Part shown: positions 1-5,174 of the stretch, piece after piece | How the letters are laid out: the number at the start of each line of letters is the position of its first letter | Numbering within the stretch: the stretch's first letter is position 1 | Assembly (NCBI GenBank): GCA_904398675.1 | Contig: CAJFPI010000002.1 | Coordinates: forward strand, 1 to 6,639 | From: an uncultured Oscillospiraceae bacterium | GTDB lineage: Bacteria > Bacillota > Clostridia > Oscillospirales > Oscillospiraceae | Reading direction: 5' to 3' | Length of the DNA stretch: 6,639 nucleotides | Program-made: the position numbers and the translations under genes | The notes under the pieces: generated by a model | The model's input: only the letters and a program-made list of their open reading frames with translations | Told to the model about the DNA's origin: nothing | Databases searched by the model: none

Positions 1-1
1 C

Positions 2-36
2 AGCGCGGCCGTACCGCATAGCAGTACGGCCGCGCT
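2..36. terminator. Perfect 13-bp hairpin, possible terminator of a gene outside the window
   Basis: AGCGCGGCCGTAC (2-14) is exactly complementary to GTACGGCCGCGCT (24-36) around a 9-nt loop. A GC-rich stem of this kind at a gene border usually ends transcription. On the + strand no T-run follows (CCATTATCC), and the bases before position 1 are not visible, so the strand and even the terminator role are uncertain. It could serve a gene left of the window. Confidence 0.4.
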
Positions 37-238
37 CCATTATCCCAAGCATGCGGACCGGAAGGGGACGCGCGGACAAATGCTGCATGCCTGCTTGGCC
101 GTTGCTTACACCCTGCCCGCAGTGCGCGGGAGGATGCGATGGGGATGCGGCCGGTCGGTGAGCACAGACGGCAGCTTTTTGTACAGAGCAGATGAACCGC
201 GGGGTTCCAAGCCGGGCCTTGCAGCTGCGCAGCCGGGG
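37..238. other. Stretch with no recognisable gene
   Basis: I see no credible gene here. The + reading frame from 80 to 292 has an arginine- and glycine-rich composition, no ribosome binding site, and runs into the terminator of the neighbouring gene. Only weak local symmetry is present, such as CCCGC (116-120) with GCGGG (126-130). No tRNA, promoter or known RNA element is recognised. Confidence 0.5.
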
Positions 239-279
239 AAAAAGCGCGCATCCCGGCAGGGGCAACCTGCCGGGATGCG
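239..279 (-). terminator. Rho-independent terminator of the CNNM/CorC-like gene
   Basis: CGCATCCCGGCAGG (247-260) pairs perfectly with CCTGCCGGGATGCG (266-279) around a GGCAA loop, a 14-bp stem. Read on the minus strand, the stem is followed within a few bases by TTTTT (239-243). It begins 21 nt after the stop codon of the minus-strand gene ending at 301. On the + strand TTTCCTGTTTT follows, so it may also work in the other direction. Confidence 0.85.
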
Positions 280-300
280 TTTCCTGTTTTAAAAATGAGG

Positions 301-1644
301 TCAGGCCTGAGATGCGGGCTCCGCCGCCTCCGGCTGGCAGCGGCGGACAGTAGCTGCCACAATGCGGCGCTCCGCAATCTGCTCTACATGGATATGGAGG
401 CCATAGGCTTCCACATCCAGCACCGTGCCGTCCTGCGGAATAGTGTGCAGGCGGCTGAACACCAGACCGCCCAGGGTGTCAAACTCCAGATCCTCCGGCA
501 GTTCCACATCCATCGCTTCCGCGACCTCCTCGATGTCGGCGCTGCCGCTGACCCGCCACAGGTCCGGGGCGATCTGTTCGATCTCCGCCGGTTCGGAGGG
601 GTCAAACTCGTCATAAATATTGCCCACGATCTCCTCCAGCAGGTCCTCCATCGTGACGAGCCCCGCCGTGTCGCCGTACTCGTCCACCACAATGGCAATG
701 TGGATCTTTTTTGAGCGCATATCCTGCATCAGCGTGGTGGCTTTCAGGGTGTCCGGCACAAAGTAGGCTGCCCGCAGCAGCTCCCGCAGGGGCTTGGGAT
801 GTTCCCCCCGGCGGTCCAGCAGGAACTCCCGGGCGTTTAAAATGCCCTGGATGCCGTGGATATCCCCCTCATAGACAGGGAAACGGGACAGGCCGCTCTC
901 CCGGATGGTCTGCTCGATCTCCTCGTCGGAGGCGTCGATGGAGAAGGCTGTGATGTCGGAGACGTGCACCATTACGTCCCGGACAGAGGCGTCGCCGAAC
1001 TCGAAGACGTTGTCGATCCATTCCCGTTCGTTGCCGTCAATGGCGCCTCTGGCCTCGCCCAGATCCACCATCATGCGGATCTCCTCCTCCGTGACAGTCT
1101 CCTCCTCCTTTTCTGTCTTCATCCGCAGCAGACGGAGGATGCCGTTGGTGGAGATGGAGAGCAGCCAGATCACCGGGCGCATGATGACAGCGATGGCGGA
1201 GACCACGCCGCAGGAGAACCGGGCAACCTGCATGGGTTTCTGCATGGCGATGCGTTTCGGCGTCAGCTCACCGAAAACCAGAGTGAAGTAGGATAGGATC
1301 AGCGTAATCAAAATGACGGAAATGGCGTTGAGCGCTCCCAAGGGGAGGCCGTGGAACCCCAGATCGTCATAGATCCAGTTTACCAGATAGTCCGAGAAGT
1401 TTTCAGCGGCGAAGGCGCTGCCCAGATAGCCGGCCAGGGTAATGCCGATCTGGATGGTGGAGAGGAAGGCAGAGGGCTCTTCCACCAGTTTGAGAAGCTT
1501 GGGAGCGGCTTTGTCGCCCTCCTCTGCCAGCTTGCGGAGCTTGTTGCTGCTCAGGGAGATGACGGCGATTTCCGTCATGGCGAAAAAGGCGTTGATGGCA
1601 ATGAGAATGACCTGCAAAAGCAGCTGTTGAGGGATACTGTCCAA
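301..1644 (-). CDS. CNNM/CorC-family membrane protein (HlyC/TlyC-like) with CBS pair
   Basis: A 447-residue protein with the full architecture of the family once annotated as hemolysin TlyC/HlyC. An N-terminal CNNM (DUF21) membrane domain spans about residues 5-175, with four hydrophobic segments (about 5-27, 58-80, 102-124, 146-170) and the signature GELTPKRIA at 125-133. Two CBS domains follow (about 221-280 and 290-345), with SRFPVYEG at 253-260 and VDEYGDTAGLVTMEDLLEE at 320-338. A CorC/HlyC transporter-associated domain covers about 352-432. Characterised relatives act in magnesium export or homeostasis at the cytoplasmic membrane; a toxin role is unlikely, and ion specificity cannot be read here. 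The start is TTG at 1644, chosen because AAAGGAGAG lies 10 nt upstream and the CNNM domain starts directly after it; no ATG fits better. It has its own strong promoter, a long leader and a terminator, so it is probably monocistronic. Confidence 0.93.
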   Translation of the reverse strand: MDSIPQQLLLQVILIAINAFFAMTEIAVISLSSNKLRKLAEEGDKAAPKLLKLVEEPSAFLSTIQIGITLAGYLGSAFAAENFSDYLVNWIYDDLGFHGLPLGALNAISVILITLILSYFTLVFGELTPKRIAMQKPMQVARFSCGVVSAIAVIMRPVIWLLSISTNGILRLLRMKTEKEEETVTEEEIRMMVDLGEARGAIDGNEREWIDNVFEFGDASVRDVMVHVSDITAFSIDASDEEIEQTIRESGLSRFPVYEGDIHGIQGILNAREFLLDRRGEHPKPLRELLRAAYFVPDTLKATTLMQDMRSKKIHIAIVVDEYGDTAGLVTMEDLLEEIVGNIYDEFDPSEPAEIEQIAPDLWRVSGSADIEEVAEAMDVELPEDLEFDTLGGLVFSRLHTIPQDGTVLDVEAYGLHIHVEQIAERRIVAATVRRCQPEAAEPASQA

Positions 1645-1871
1645 AAAAATGTCTCTCCTTTTTGATTCAAGTTAAGATGTAGGCTGCTGTCCCGGCACAC
1701 GCCGGCAGGGGGGGATCTACCGGCGCATGGGCCGAAAAACGCGCAAAAAGACACAGCCCCCCGCAGCGCGCTGCGGTAAGCCATGCCTGAACTGGATAAA
1801 CATGATTCGGTTTCCGTCTCCTGTGTCCGCGTCGTCCATACGCCGATGCGCCGTTCCTTTCTGTGCAATTT
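1645..1871 (-). promoter_or_regulatory. Long structured 5' leader of the CNNM/CorC-like gene
   Basis: About 227 nt separate the expected transcription start (near 1871) from the TTG start at 1644, far more than a plain ribosome binding site needs. Several elements can fold. There is a 16-bp perfect palindrome CCGCAGCGCGCTGCGG (1761-1776). A run of six G on the minus strand (1757-1762) can pair with seven C (1708-1714). A short hairpin CCGGC-GTGT-GCCGG lies at 1692-1705. A 40-codon frame starting at 1839 and ending at 1717 crosses these structures, but its only SD-like sequence (AAAGGAA, 1854-1860) is 14 nt away. I do not recognise the M-box or the yybP-ykoY riboswitch. That the leader regulates anything is inferred from its length and structure. 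Confidence 0.4.
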
Positions 1872-1877
1872 CCTCCT

Positions 1878-1906
1878 ATTATACGCATTCCGGGGCCGAT
1901 TGTCAA
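1878..1906 (-). promoter_or_regulatory. Consensus sigma-A promoter for the CNNM/CorC-like gene
   Basis: On the minus strand TTGACA (1906-1901) and TATAAT (1883-1878) are separated by exactly 17 bp, a perfect match to the housekeeping promoter. AGGAGG follows the -10 immediately. It points toward the gene starting at 1644. Confidence 0.88.
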
Positions 1907-1911
1907 GAGAT

Positions 1912-1948
1912 GGCCGCTGTGCGCCTGCCGGCGGCGTTTCCAGCGGCC
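1912..1948. promoter_or_regulatory. Inverted repeat between divergent promoters, candidate operator
   Basis: GGCCGCTG (1912-1919) is the exact reverse complement of CAGCGGCC (1941-1948), with 21 bp between. The repeat lies between the -35 boxes of the leftward promoter (1901-1906) and the rightward promoter (1950-1955), and its centre is within 2 bp of the midpoint. A regulator bound here could affect both genes. Alternatively it is chance symmetry in GC-rich DNA. Confidence 0.35.
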
Positions 1949-1949
1949 C

Positions 1950-1978
1950 TTGTCCGGGGCGGCGGGATGTGGTACAAT
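1950..1978 (+). promoter_or_regulatory. Extended -10 promoter for the CatA-like gene
   Basis: TTGTCC (1950-1955), a 17-bp spacer and TACAAT (1973-1978), preceded directly by TGG (1970-1972), give an extended -10 promoter pointing right. Transcription should begin near 1985, leaving a leader of about 205 nt before the ATG at 2193. Confidence 0.65.
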
Positions 1979-2060
1979 GACAACAACCGCTGTGCATCGC
2001 GGGCTGCACGCTGGATTTCGGCGCCGCATCCCTGCATGGCAAGAGAAGGGGGGCAAGCAG

Positions 2061-2108
2061 ATGAAACGCGGCCTTGATGAGGCTCCATGCAAAGCCGGCT
2101 GGCGGTGA
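2061..2108 (+). CDS. Possible 15-residue leader peptide upstream of the CatA-like gene
   Basis: ATG at 2061 opens 15 codons (MKRGLDEAPCKAGWR) ending in TGA at 2106-2108. AAGGGGGG (2046-2053) lies 7 nt upstream, a workable ribosome binding site. The codons run through the left arm (2082-2096) of the hairpins described for this leader, and the stop lies just before the competing arm at 2111-2120. Inducible cat and erm genes of Firmicutes are known to use short translated leaders to control access to their ribosome binding sites, and this arrangement resembles that. Whether it is translated is inference. Confidence 0.35.
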   Translation: MKRGLDEAPCKAGWR

Positions 2109-2185
2109 GCTGCATGGAGCAAAAAACGTCCAAACGGCTTTGCATGAAACGCATGATTCTCTTATGACGTTATCTTGCAGAGGAG
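2082..2185 (+). promoter_or_regulatory. Leader with mutually exclusive hairpins, one masking the ribosome binding site
   Basis: The segment 2082-2096 has three possible partners. GCTCCATGCA (2082-2091) pairs perfectly with TGCATGGAGC (2111-2120). ATGCAAAGCC (2087-2096) pairs perfectly with GGCTTTGCAT (2136-2145). CTCC-A-TGCAA (2083-2092) can pair over 9 bp, with a small bulge, with TTGCA-GA-GGAG (2175-2185), which includes the Shine-Dalgarno sequence of the CatA-like gene. These pairings exclude one another, as expected of a translational attenuator. A further pair, AACGTC (2125-2130) with GACGTT (2166-2171), also exists. The complementarities are seen; the switching is inferred. Confidence 0.45.
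2140..2168 (+). promoter_or_regulatory. Weak alternative promoter close to the CatA-like gene
   Basis: TTGCAT (2140-2145), a 17-bp spacer and TATGAC (2163-2168) give a partial sigma-A match. It overlaps the hairpin arm at 2136-2145 and would bypass the leader. It is much weaker than the promoter at 1950-1978. Confidence 0.22.
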
Positions 2186-2192
2186 TTTGACG

Positions 2193-2861
2193 ATGAAGTA
2201 TACAAGGATCGATTTGACTAAGTGGGAGAGGGGAGACCTCTTTACCTACTATATAGAAAACATGCGGATCGTCATGAGCCTTACGGCGGATATTGACGTG
2301 ACAGAGCTGCTTGCCTTCACAAGAGCGAGGCGATTGAAGTTCTATCCCGCCATGCTGTGGGTGGTTTCCAGGGCGGTGAACGCCCACGACACGTTTCGCT
2401 ACGGCTGGGACAGCGATGGCAGCCTGATCCTGTGGGATCAGATCTCGCCCTCCTATGCCGATTTTCACAGGGATGACGGAAACTTTATCAAGCTGGCCAC
2501 AGCATATGATGAGGACTTTTTTACTTTTTATAAAAGGTGCATGGCTGACCGGGCAGCCCACAGAGACCGGCGGGGGATTGCGGCGCACCAGCCGCCCAAC
2601 CGCTTTGACGTGTCCTGCCTGCCCTGGGTACGGTATCGGCACTTTGATCTCCACGTGTTTGACGAGGGGCGGTTCCTCGCCCCAGTGGTGACCTGGGGAA
2701 GGTTTGAGCGGGAGGGGGAGCGATATAGGATGCCGCTGACGATGAATATCCACCACGCGGTGGCGGATGGGTTCCACCTCTCCCGGTTTTTCCTGGAGGT
2801 GCAGGAGCTGTCCGCGTCTCTGGAGACGCTCCTCCAGGGGCGTTCGGCGGAGAGAGGGTGA
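2193..2861 (+). CDS. CatA-like O-acetyltransferase (chloramphenicol acetyltransferase family)
   Basis: A 222-residue protein close to the usual 210-220 of the chloramphenicol acetyltransferase family, cytoplasmic trimers that move an acetyl group from acetyl-CoA to a hydroxyl. The N-terminus (YTRIDLTKWERGDLFTYY) and the KFYPAMLWVVSRAVN stretch at 49-63 are typical. The catalytic motif HHAVADG lies at 187-193, with the general base His188 and structural Asp192 at the expected spacing. SCLPW at 141-145 supplies the serine equivalent to Ser148 of classical enzymes. True resistance enzymes often read HHAVCDGYH, whereas this one has HHAVADGFH, and an arginine-rich segment at 115-130 differs from type-A enzymes. 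Chloramphenicol may therefore not be its substrate. ATG at 2193 is preferred over upstream TTG at 2175 because AGGAG ends 7 nt before it. It is transcribed alone from a long leader, which suggests inducible expression. Confidence 0.9.
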   Translation: MKYTRIDLTKWERGDLFTYYIENMRIVMSLTADIDVTELLAFTRARRLKFYPAMLWVVSRAVNAHDTFRYGWDSDGSLILWDQISPSYADFHRDDGNFIKLATAYDEDFFTFYKRCMADRAAHRDRRGIAAHQPPNRFDVSCLPWVRYRHFDLHVFDEGRFLAPVVTWGRFEREGERYRMPLTMNIHHAVADGFHLSRFFLEVQELSASLETLLQGRSAERG

Positions 2862-2899
2862 CAGACGCCCTGTGTTGGGCAAGGGACGGAATGCATAGA

Positions 2900-2935
2900 A
2901 AGCAGCGGGGGATGGCATGCCATCCCCCGCTGCTT
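2900..2935. terminator. 36-bp perfect palindrome, shared terminator of convergent genes
   Basis: Positions 2900-2935 read the same on both strands, giving an 18-bp self-complementary arm (AAGCAGCGGGGGATGGCA). It sits between the + gene ending at 2861 and the - gene ending at 2941, so it most likely stops transcription from both sides. T-runs are short: CTT then GCGGTTT on the + strand and TTTCT on the - strand. Termination would rest mainly on the very stable stem. Confidence 0.75.
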
Positions 2936-2940
2936 GCGGT

Positions 2941-3819
2941 TTACTGTGTGTTGTTCCCGTCATCCTCAGTGAAGTGGACGTGGTTGAAGATGTGCTCCTC
3001 GCAGTAGCAGTGGTACCCGGCGCAGCGGGAGCAGTACCGAAAGGACATGTTGGGATAGTCGGTATCGGTTTTGCCGCAGACGGCGCACTTATGATGATAG
3101 GGCTTGGCCTGCTGGGAGGCCTTGACCGTCTGCCGGAACCGGGTGGCCTGCCGGCTGCTGCGCACCCGCTGGCGACGGAGAGAGCCGGTGAGGTAAGGCC
3201 AGAAGAACACCAGGAAGTTCAAAATCGCGATCACCGGCGTAACGGCGCCGCCCCAGTCGTGCTGGCCGATGGCGGAGGCAGTGTTGATGACAAAGAAGGC
3301 GGCGTCCAGATAGGCCAGCCACTTGATCTTGATGGGGATAAAGAAAAACAGCAGCACCTGGGCATCGGGGTAGAGAGCGGCAAAAGCGAAGAACATGGAC
3401 AGGTTCACATAGCCGGTGCTCATGAGAGCCGTATTGTTCCCGGTGATGAGGGTGGTGATCACCGCCCCCAGAATGGTCAGCACCACACCGCTGATGTAAT
3501 AAATGGTAAACTTGGGCGTTCCCCACTGGTTTTCCAGCGTCCCGCCGATCCAGTAGTAGAAGTACAGCATCAGGATCAATGAGATGGGGCTGGTGGTGCT
3601 GGGCAGAAAAATAAAGGTGACAAGCCGCCACACCTGGCCGTGGAGAATGTGGTACGGCGAGAAGGCCAGCAGTTGATAGAGGCCGATGTTGTACCCTGTC
3701 AGCAGGTAAAGCAGATATACGGCCACCGTGCCGATCACGATATAGCGCATCAGATTGGGAATCCCCCAGTAGGGGTGCTTGATGCAGAACCGGTCGATGG
3801 CGTTTGATAGTTTGTTCAA
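2941..3819 (-). CDS. Rhomboid-like membrane protein with Cys/His-rich tail, probably no protease activity
   Basis: A 292-residue protein. Residues about 24-212 contain six or seven hydrophobic segments with rhomboid hallmarks: GQVWRLVTFIFLP at 61-73, and YWIGGTLENQWGTPKF at 89-104, which matches the conserved loop and helix 2 region. Active rhomboids carry GxSG in helix 4. Aligning the helix on its FAALYP end (146-151), the expected serine position falls on Gly136 (sequence STGYVNLS, 134-141). A histidine is present at 187 (QHDWGGA) but one residue out of register with the usual HxGG. It is therefore probably a pseudoprotease. After a basic linker (215-243), pairs C245/C248, C263/C266, C271/C273 and H276/H280 form a likely zinc-binding unit. 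TTG at 3819 is the start because AAAGGAGG lies 8 nt upstream and no ATG fits. Substrate or partner unknown. Confidence 0.8.
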   Translation of the reverse strand: MNKLSNAIDRFCIKHPYWGIPNLMRYIVIGTVAVYLLYLLTGYNIGLYQLLAFSPYHILHGQVWRLVTFIFLPSTTSPISLILMLYFYYWIGGTLENQWGTPKFTIYYISGVVLTILGAVITTLITGNNTALMSTGYVNLSMFFAFAALYPDAQVLLFFFIPIKIKWLAYLDAAFFVINTASAIGQHDWGGAVTPVIAILNFLVFFWPYLTGSLRRQRVRSSRQATRFRQTVKASQQAKPYHHKCAVCGKTDTDYPNMSFRYCSRCAGYHCYCEEHIFNHVHFTEDDGNNTQ

Positions 3820-3856
3820 GGGAAAATCCTCCTTTGCCGGTCACTCCGTTTGATTT

Positions 3857-3885
3857 ATTGTACCCGGTGGGATGGGGAAAGTTAT
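3857..3885 (-). promoter_or_regulatory. Weak candidate promoter for the rhomboid-like gene
   Basis: On the minus strand TACAAT (3862-3857) is a fair -10, but 17 bp upstream only ATAACT (3885-3880) is found, a poor -35. Because no terminator is visible between 3820 and 3914, transcription from the DUF2461 gene may also reach this gene. Confidence 0.3.
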
Positions 3886-3899
3886 CACAAAACTGTAAA

Positions 3900-3920
3900 T
3901 TCTATCAGGTTCTATCAGGT
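3900..3920. repeat. Two-copy 10-bp tandem repeat at the DUF2461 stop codon
   Basis: TTCTATCAGG occurs twice head to tail (3900-3909 and 3910-3919). On the minus strand the copy at 3910-3919 contains the TGA stop of the DUF2461 gene (3917-3915), directly followed by an in-frame TAG. It looks like a simple local duplication. Confidence 0.8.
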
Positions 3921-4583
3921 CTCCGTGTCCTGGCACAGCCGGGCAAAAAAGGCGTAATAGGGCGCGAGGAAGTCAAAGCCCTGCCGCACCTGTTCCGCCA
4001 GGGCTGGGGAAAAGGCTGCCTCGTCATAGGGGAGGTCGCAGCACACAGTCAGGCTTTTGCGGCTCATCCACGGCTCCAGGAGCTTGGACGGGGCCGGCTT
4101 TTTCCGGGCGTATTCCTCCCCCTCCAGATGGAAGAGTTTCTGACGGGCGAGGCGGCGGGCCAGCCTTTCCAGGGGGGCGGGATCCTCCGCAGTCTCCCGG
4201 CGGAACCGCTCCATGACCTGCGGCGTGGCGCTGTAGAATCCCATGCCGTAGGAGTACCCCTCCGGCATGATCTCGAAATAGAACACCGGGCGGCTGGTCC
4301 ACTCCTCATTTTCATGGCGCAGGGAGAGCCACATGTGGTCCTTATAGGGGCCGCGGCCGAAGAGCCGCCGGGCATCCCGATAGATCCGGGAAACATGGAG
4401 ATTGAGCCACAGCTGGGGGTATTTTTCCGCCATATAGTCATACAGCTCTGCGCCCAGCTCCCGCATAGGCTGGAGCACATAGGTGAGGTAGTCGGCCTTA
4501 TGTGCCTCGAACCAGGGGCGCTCGTTGTTGAAACGGATCTGCCAGAGAAAATCCACAGTCTGATCGCAAAAACCGGTGAACAT
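3915..4583 (-). CDS. DUF2461 domain-containing protein
   Basis: A 222-residue soluble protein matching the DUF2461 (TIGR02453) family over its whole length. The N-terminal part has the pattern FL..I.FNNERPWFEAHKADY (12-32), followed by P and an amphipathic helix. The core motif SRIYRDARR at 65-73 precedes GPYKDHMWLSL at 78-88, as is typical of the family. The aromatic FYFEIMPEGYSYGMGFY stretch spans 101-117. The family's biochemical role is unknown, so none is assigned. Start: ATG at 4583 with GGAGG 7 nt upstream, and the family's N-terminus begins here; an upstream ATG at 4643 would add 20 poorly conserved residues without a ribosome binding site. The gene is followed 95 bp later by the rhomboid-like gene on the same strand with no clear terminator between, so the two may share a transcript. 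Confidence 0.88.
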   Translation of the reverse strand: MFTGFCDQTVDFLWQIRFNNERPWFEAHKADYLTYVLQPMRELGAELYDYMAEKYPQLWLNLHVSRIYRDARRLFGRGPYKDHMWLSLRHENEEWTSRPVFYFEIMPEGYSYGMGFYSATPQVMERFRRETAEDPAPLERLARRLARQKLFHLEGEEYARKKPAPSKLLEPWMSRKSLTVCCDLPYDEAAFSPALAEQVRQGFDFLAPYYAFFARLCQDTET

Positions 4584-4666
4584 GGGAAAACCTCCGTGGG
4601 AAGAGAAATACATTCGCTGCGTCTTTGGTAGAAAATGAAACAAAACTGCCGCAAAACAGCGGCTTG

Positions 4667-4695
4667 ATTATATCACAGCCAACCGGGGATTGCAA
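4667..4695 (-). promoter_or_regulatory. Promoter of the DUF2461 gene
   Basis: On the minus strand TTGCAA (4695-4690), a 17-bp spacer and TATAAT (4672-4667), with TGA directly before the -10 (extended -10). Transcription should start near 4660. A small hairpin, GCCGC (4659-4663 on the minus strand) with GCGGC (4648-4652), lies at the very 5' end of the transcript. Confidence 0.75.
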
Positions 4696-4827
4696 GGCGG
4701 GGCAGGAATGCCGGTTTTCCGGCGGCAGCGGCGGTAATGGCGCTGGTTTCGCAGACAATCCGTGCGGTTTACCCGTACTATTATCCGCCGGGCCACCAAA
4801 AAAATTTCACGCAAAGTAAAAAAGTGG

Positions 4828-4856
4828 TTGACAAACAGGTTAGTTAGTGCTAATAT
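4828..4856 (+). promoter_or_regulatory. Promoter of the feo operon
   Basis: TTGACA (4828-4833), a 17-bp spacer and TAATAT (4851-4856). Transcription should begin near 4863, giving a leader of about 70 nt before feoA1. The spacer and the -10 are covered by the first operator-like repeat, so a bound repressor would block polymerase directly. About 240 bp between this promoter and the DUF2461 promoter (4696-4827 plus flanks) hold no gene. Confidence 0.85.
4838..4855 (+). promoter_or_regulatory. feo operator site 1 (over the promoter)
   Basis: GGTTAG-TTAGTG-CTAATA, an imperfect 6-6-6 inverted repeat with the TTAG-N6-CTAA core shared by the three other sites. It lies between -35 and -10 and overlaps the -10. 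The pattern resembles part of DtxR/IdeR operators (TTAGGTTAGCCTAA). Binding by an iron-dependent DtxR-family repressor is inferred. Confidence 0.6.
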
Positions 4857-4863
4857 ATACGAG

Positions 4864-4881
4864 GGTTAGAAATAGCTAACC
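4864..4881 (+). promoter_or_regulatory. feo operator site 2 (at the transcription start)
   Basis: GGTTAG-AAATAG-CTAACC is a perfect 6-6-6 inverted repeat. It starts at the predicted transcription start, and its centre is 26 bp downstream of the centre of site 1. Confidence 0.7.
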
Positions 4882-4898
4882 AATATTTTTAAGACGGT

Positions 4899-4916
4899 CG
4901 TTAGGGTGCACTAACG
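4899..4916 (+). promoter_or_regulatory. feo operator site 3 (in the leader)
   Basis: CGTTAG-GGTGCA-CTAACG is a perfect 6-6-6 inverted repeat, 35 bp downstream of site 2 centre to centre and 4 bp before the feoA1 Shine-Dalgarno GGAGG (4921-4925). In RNA it could also form a small hairpin next to the ribosome binding site. Confidence 0.65.
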
Positions 4917-4930
4917 ATAGGGAGGATGGT

Positions 4931-5143
4931 ATGATGCCTCTGACATTGGCCAAAGCCGGCGAGGAGAGGTGCATCAGGCAGATCGGCGGCCGCACAGAGG
5001 TGCGGCAGTTCCTGGAGAGCATGGGCTTTGTGGCTGGGACAATGGTGACCGTGGTCAATGAGATCAGCGGCAACGTCATCGTTCAGGTCAAGGACGCCCG
5101 TGTAGCCATCAGCAAGGAGATGGCCTGCAAGATCATGGTCTGA
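4931..5143 (+). CDS. feoA: FeoA family protein, first copy
   Basis: A 70-residue protein consisting of one FeoA (SH3-like) domain. Family features are MGFVAGTMVTVV at 31-42 (the LxxMGfxxGxxV pattern), GNVIVQVKDARVAISKEMA at 47-65, and the closing KIMV. FeoA is a small cytoplasmic partner of the ferrous iron transporter FeoB and is thought to assist its GTPase or transport function. GGAGG at 4921-4925 lies 5 nt before ATG 4931 and 8 nt before a second in-frame ATG at 4934, so the true start may be 4934 (MPLTLAKAGEE). It is the first gene of the operon, 31 bp before the second feoA, under the three-site operator region. Confidence 0.93.
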   Translation: MMPLTLAKAGEERCIRQIGGRTEVRQFLESMGFVAGTMVTVVNEISGNVIVQVKDARVAISKEMACKIMV

Positions 5144-5174
5144 GAGCTGTCTGCAGCATGGAAGGAGAGAGCGT

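Noticed and set aside
80..292. 70-codon + frame in the left gap
   Set aside because: No ribosome binding site, low-complexity composition, and it crosses the terminator hairpin at 247-279.
1717..1839. 40-codon upstream frame in the CNNM leader
   Set aside because: Not listed as a gene because its only SD-like sequence is 14 nt from the ATG and the frame overlaps strong RNA structure. It is kept only as part of the leader description.
1575..2963. 462-codon open frame on the minus strand
   Set aside because: It runs antisense to the CatA-like gene, through the divergent promoter region and into the start of the CNNM gene. Its protein has no domain, and the opposite strand has a clear gene with catalytic motifs.
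2941..3819. Active rhomboid intramembrane serine protease
   Set aside because: The GxSG serine is missing from the aligned helix position and the histidine is out of register, so a protease call is not supported.
4648..4663. Hairpin GCCGC-AAAACA-GCGGC as a terminator
   Set aside because: The stem is only 5 bp and it lies at the start of the DUF2461 transcript, just downstream of its promoter, where a terminator would make little sense without a further signal.
4838..4916. Fur boxes upstream of feoA
   Set aside because: The repeats are GTTAG-N6-CTAAY and do not match the TGATAATNATTATCA pattern. A DtxR-type regulator fits better.
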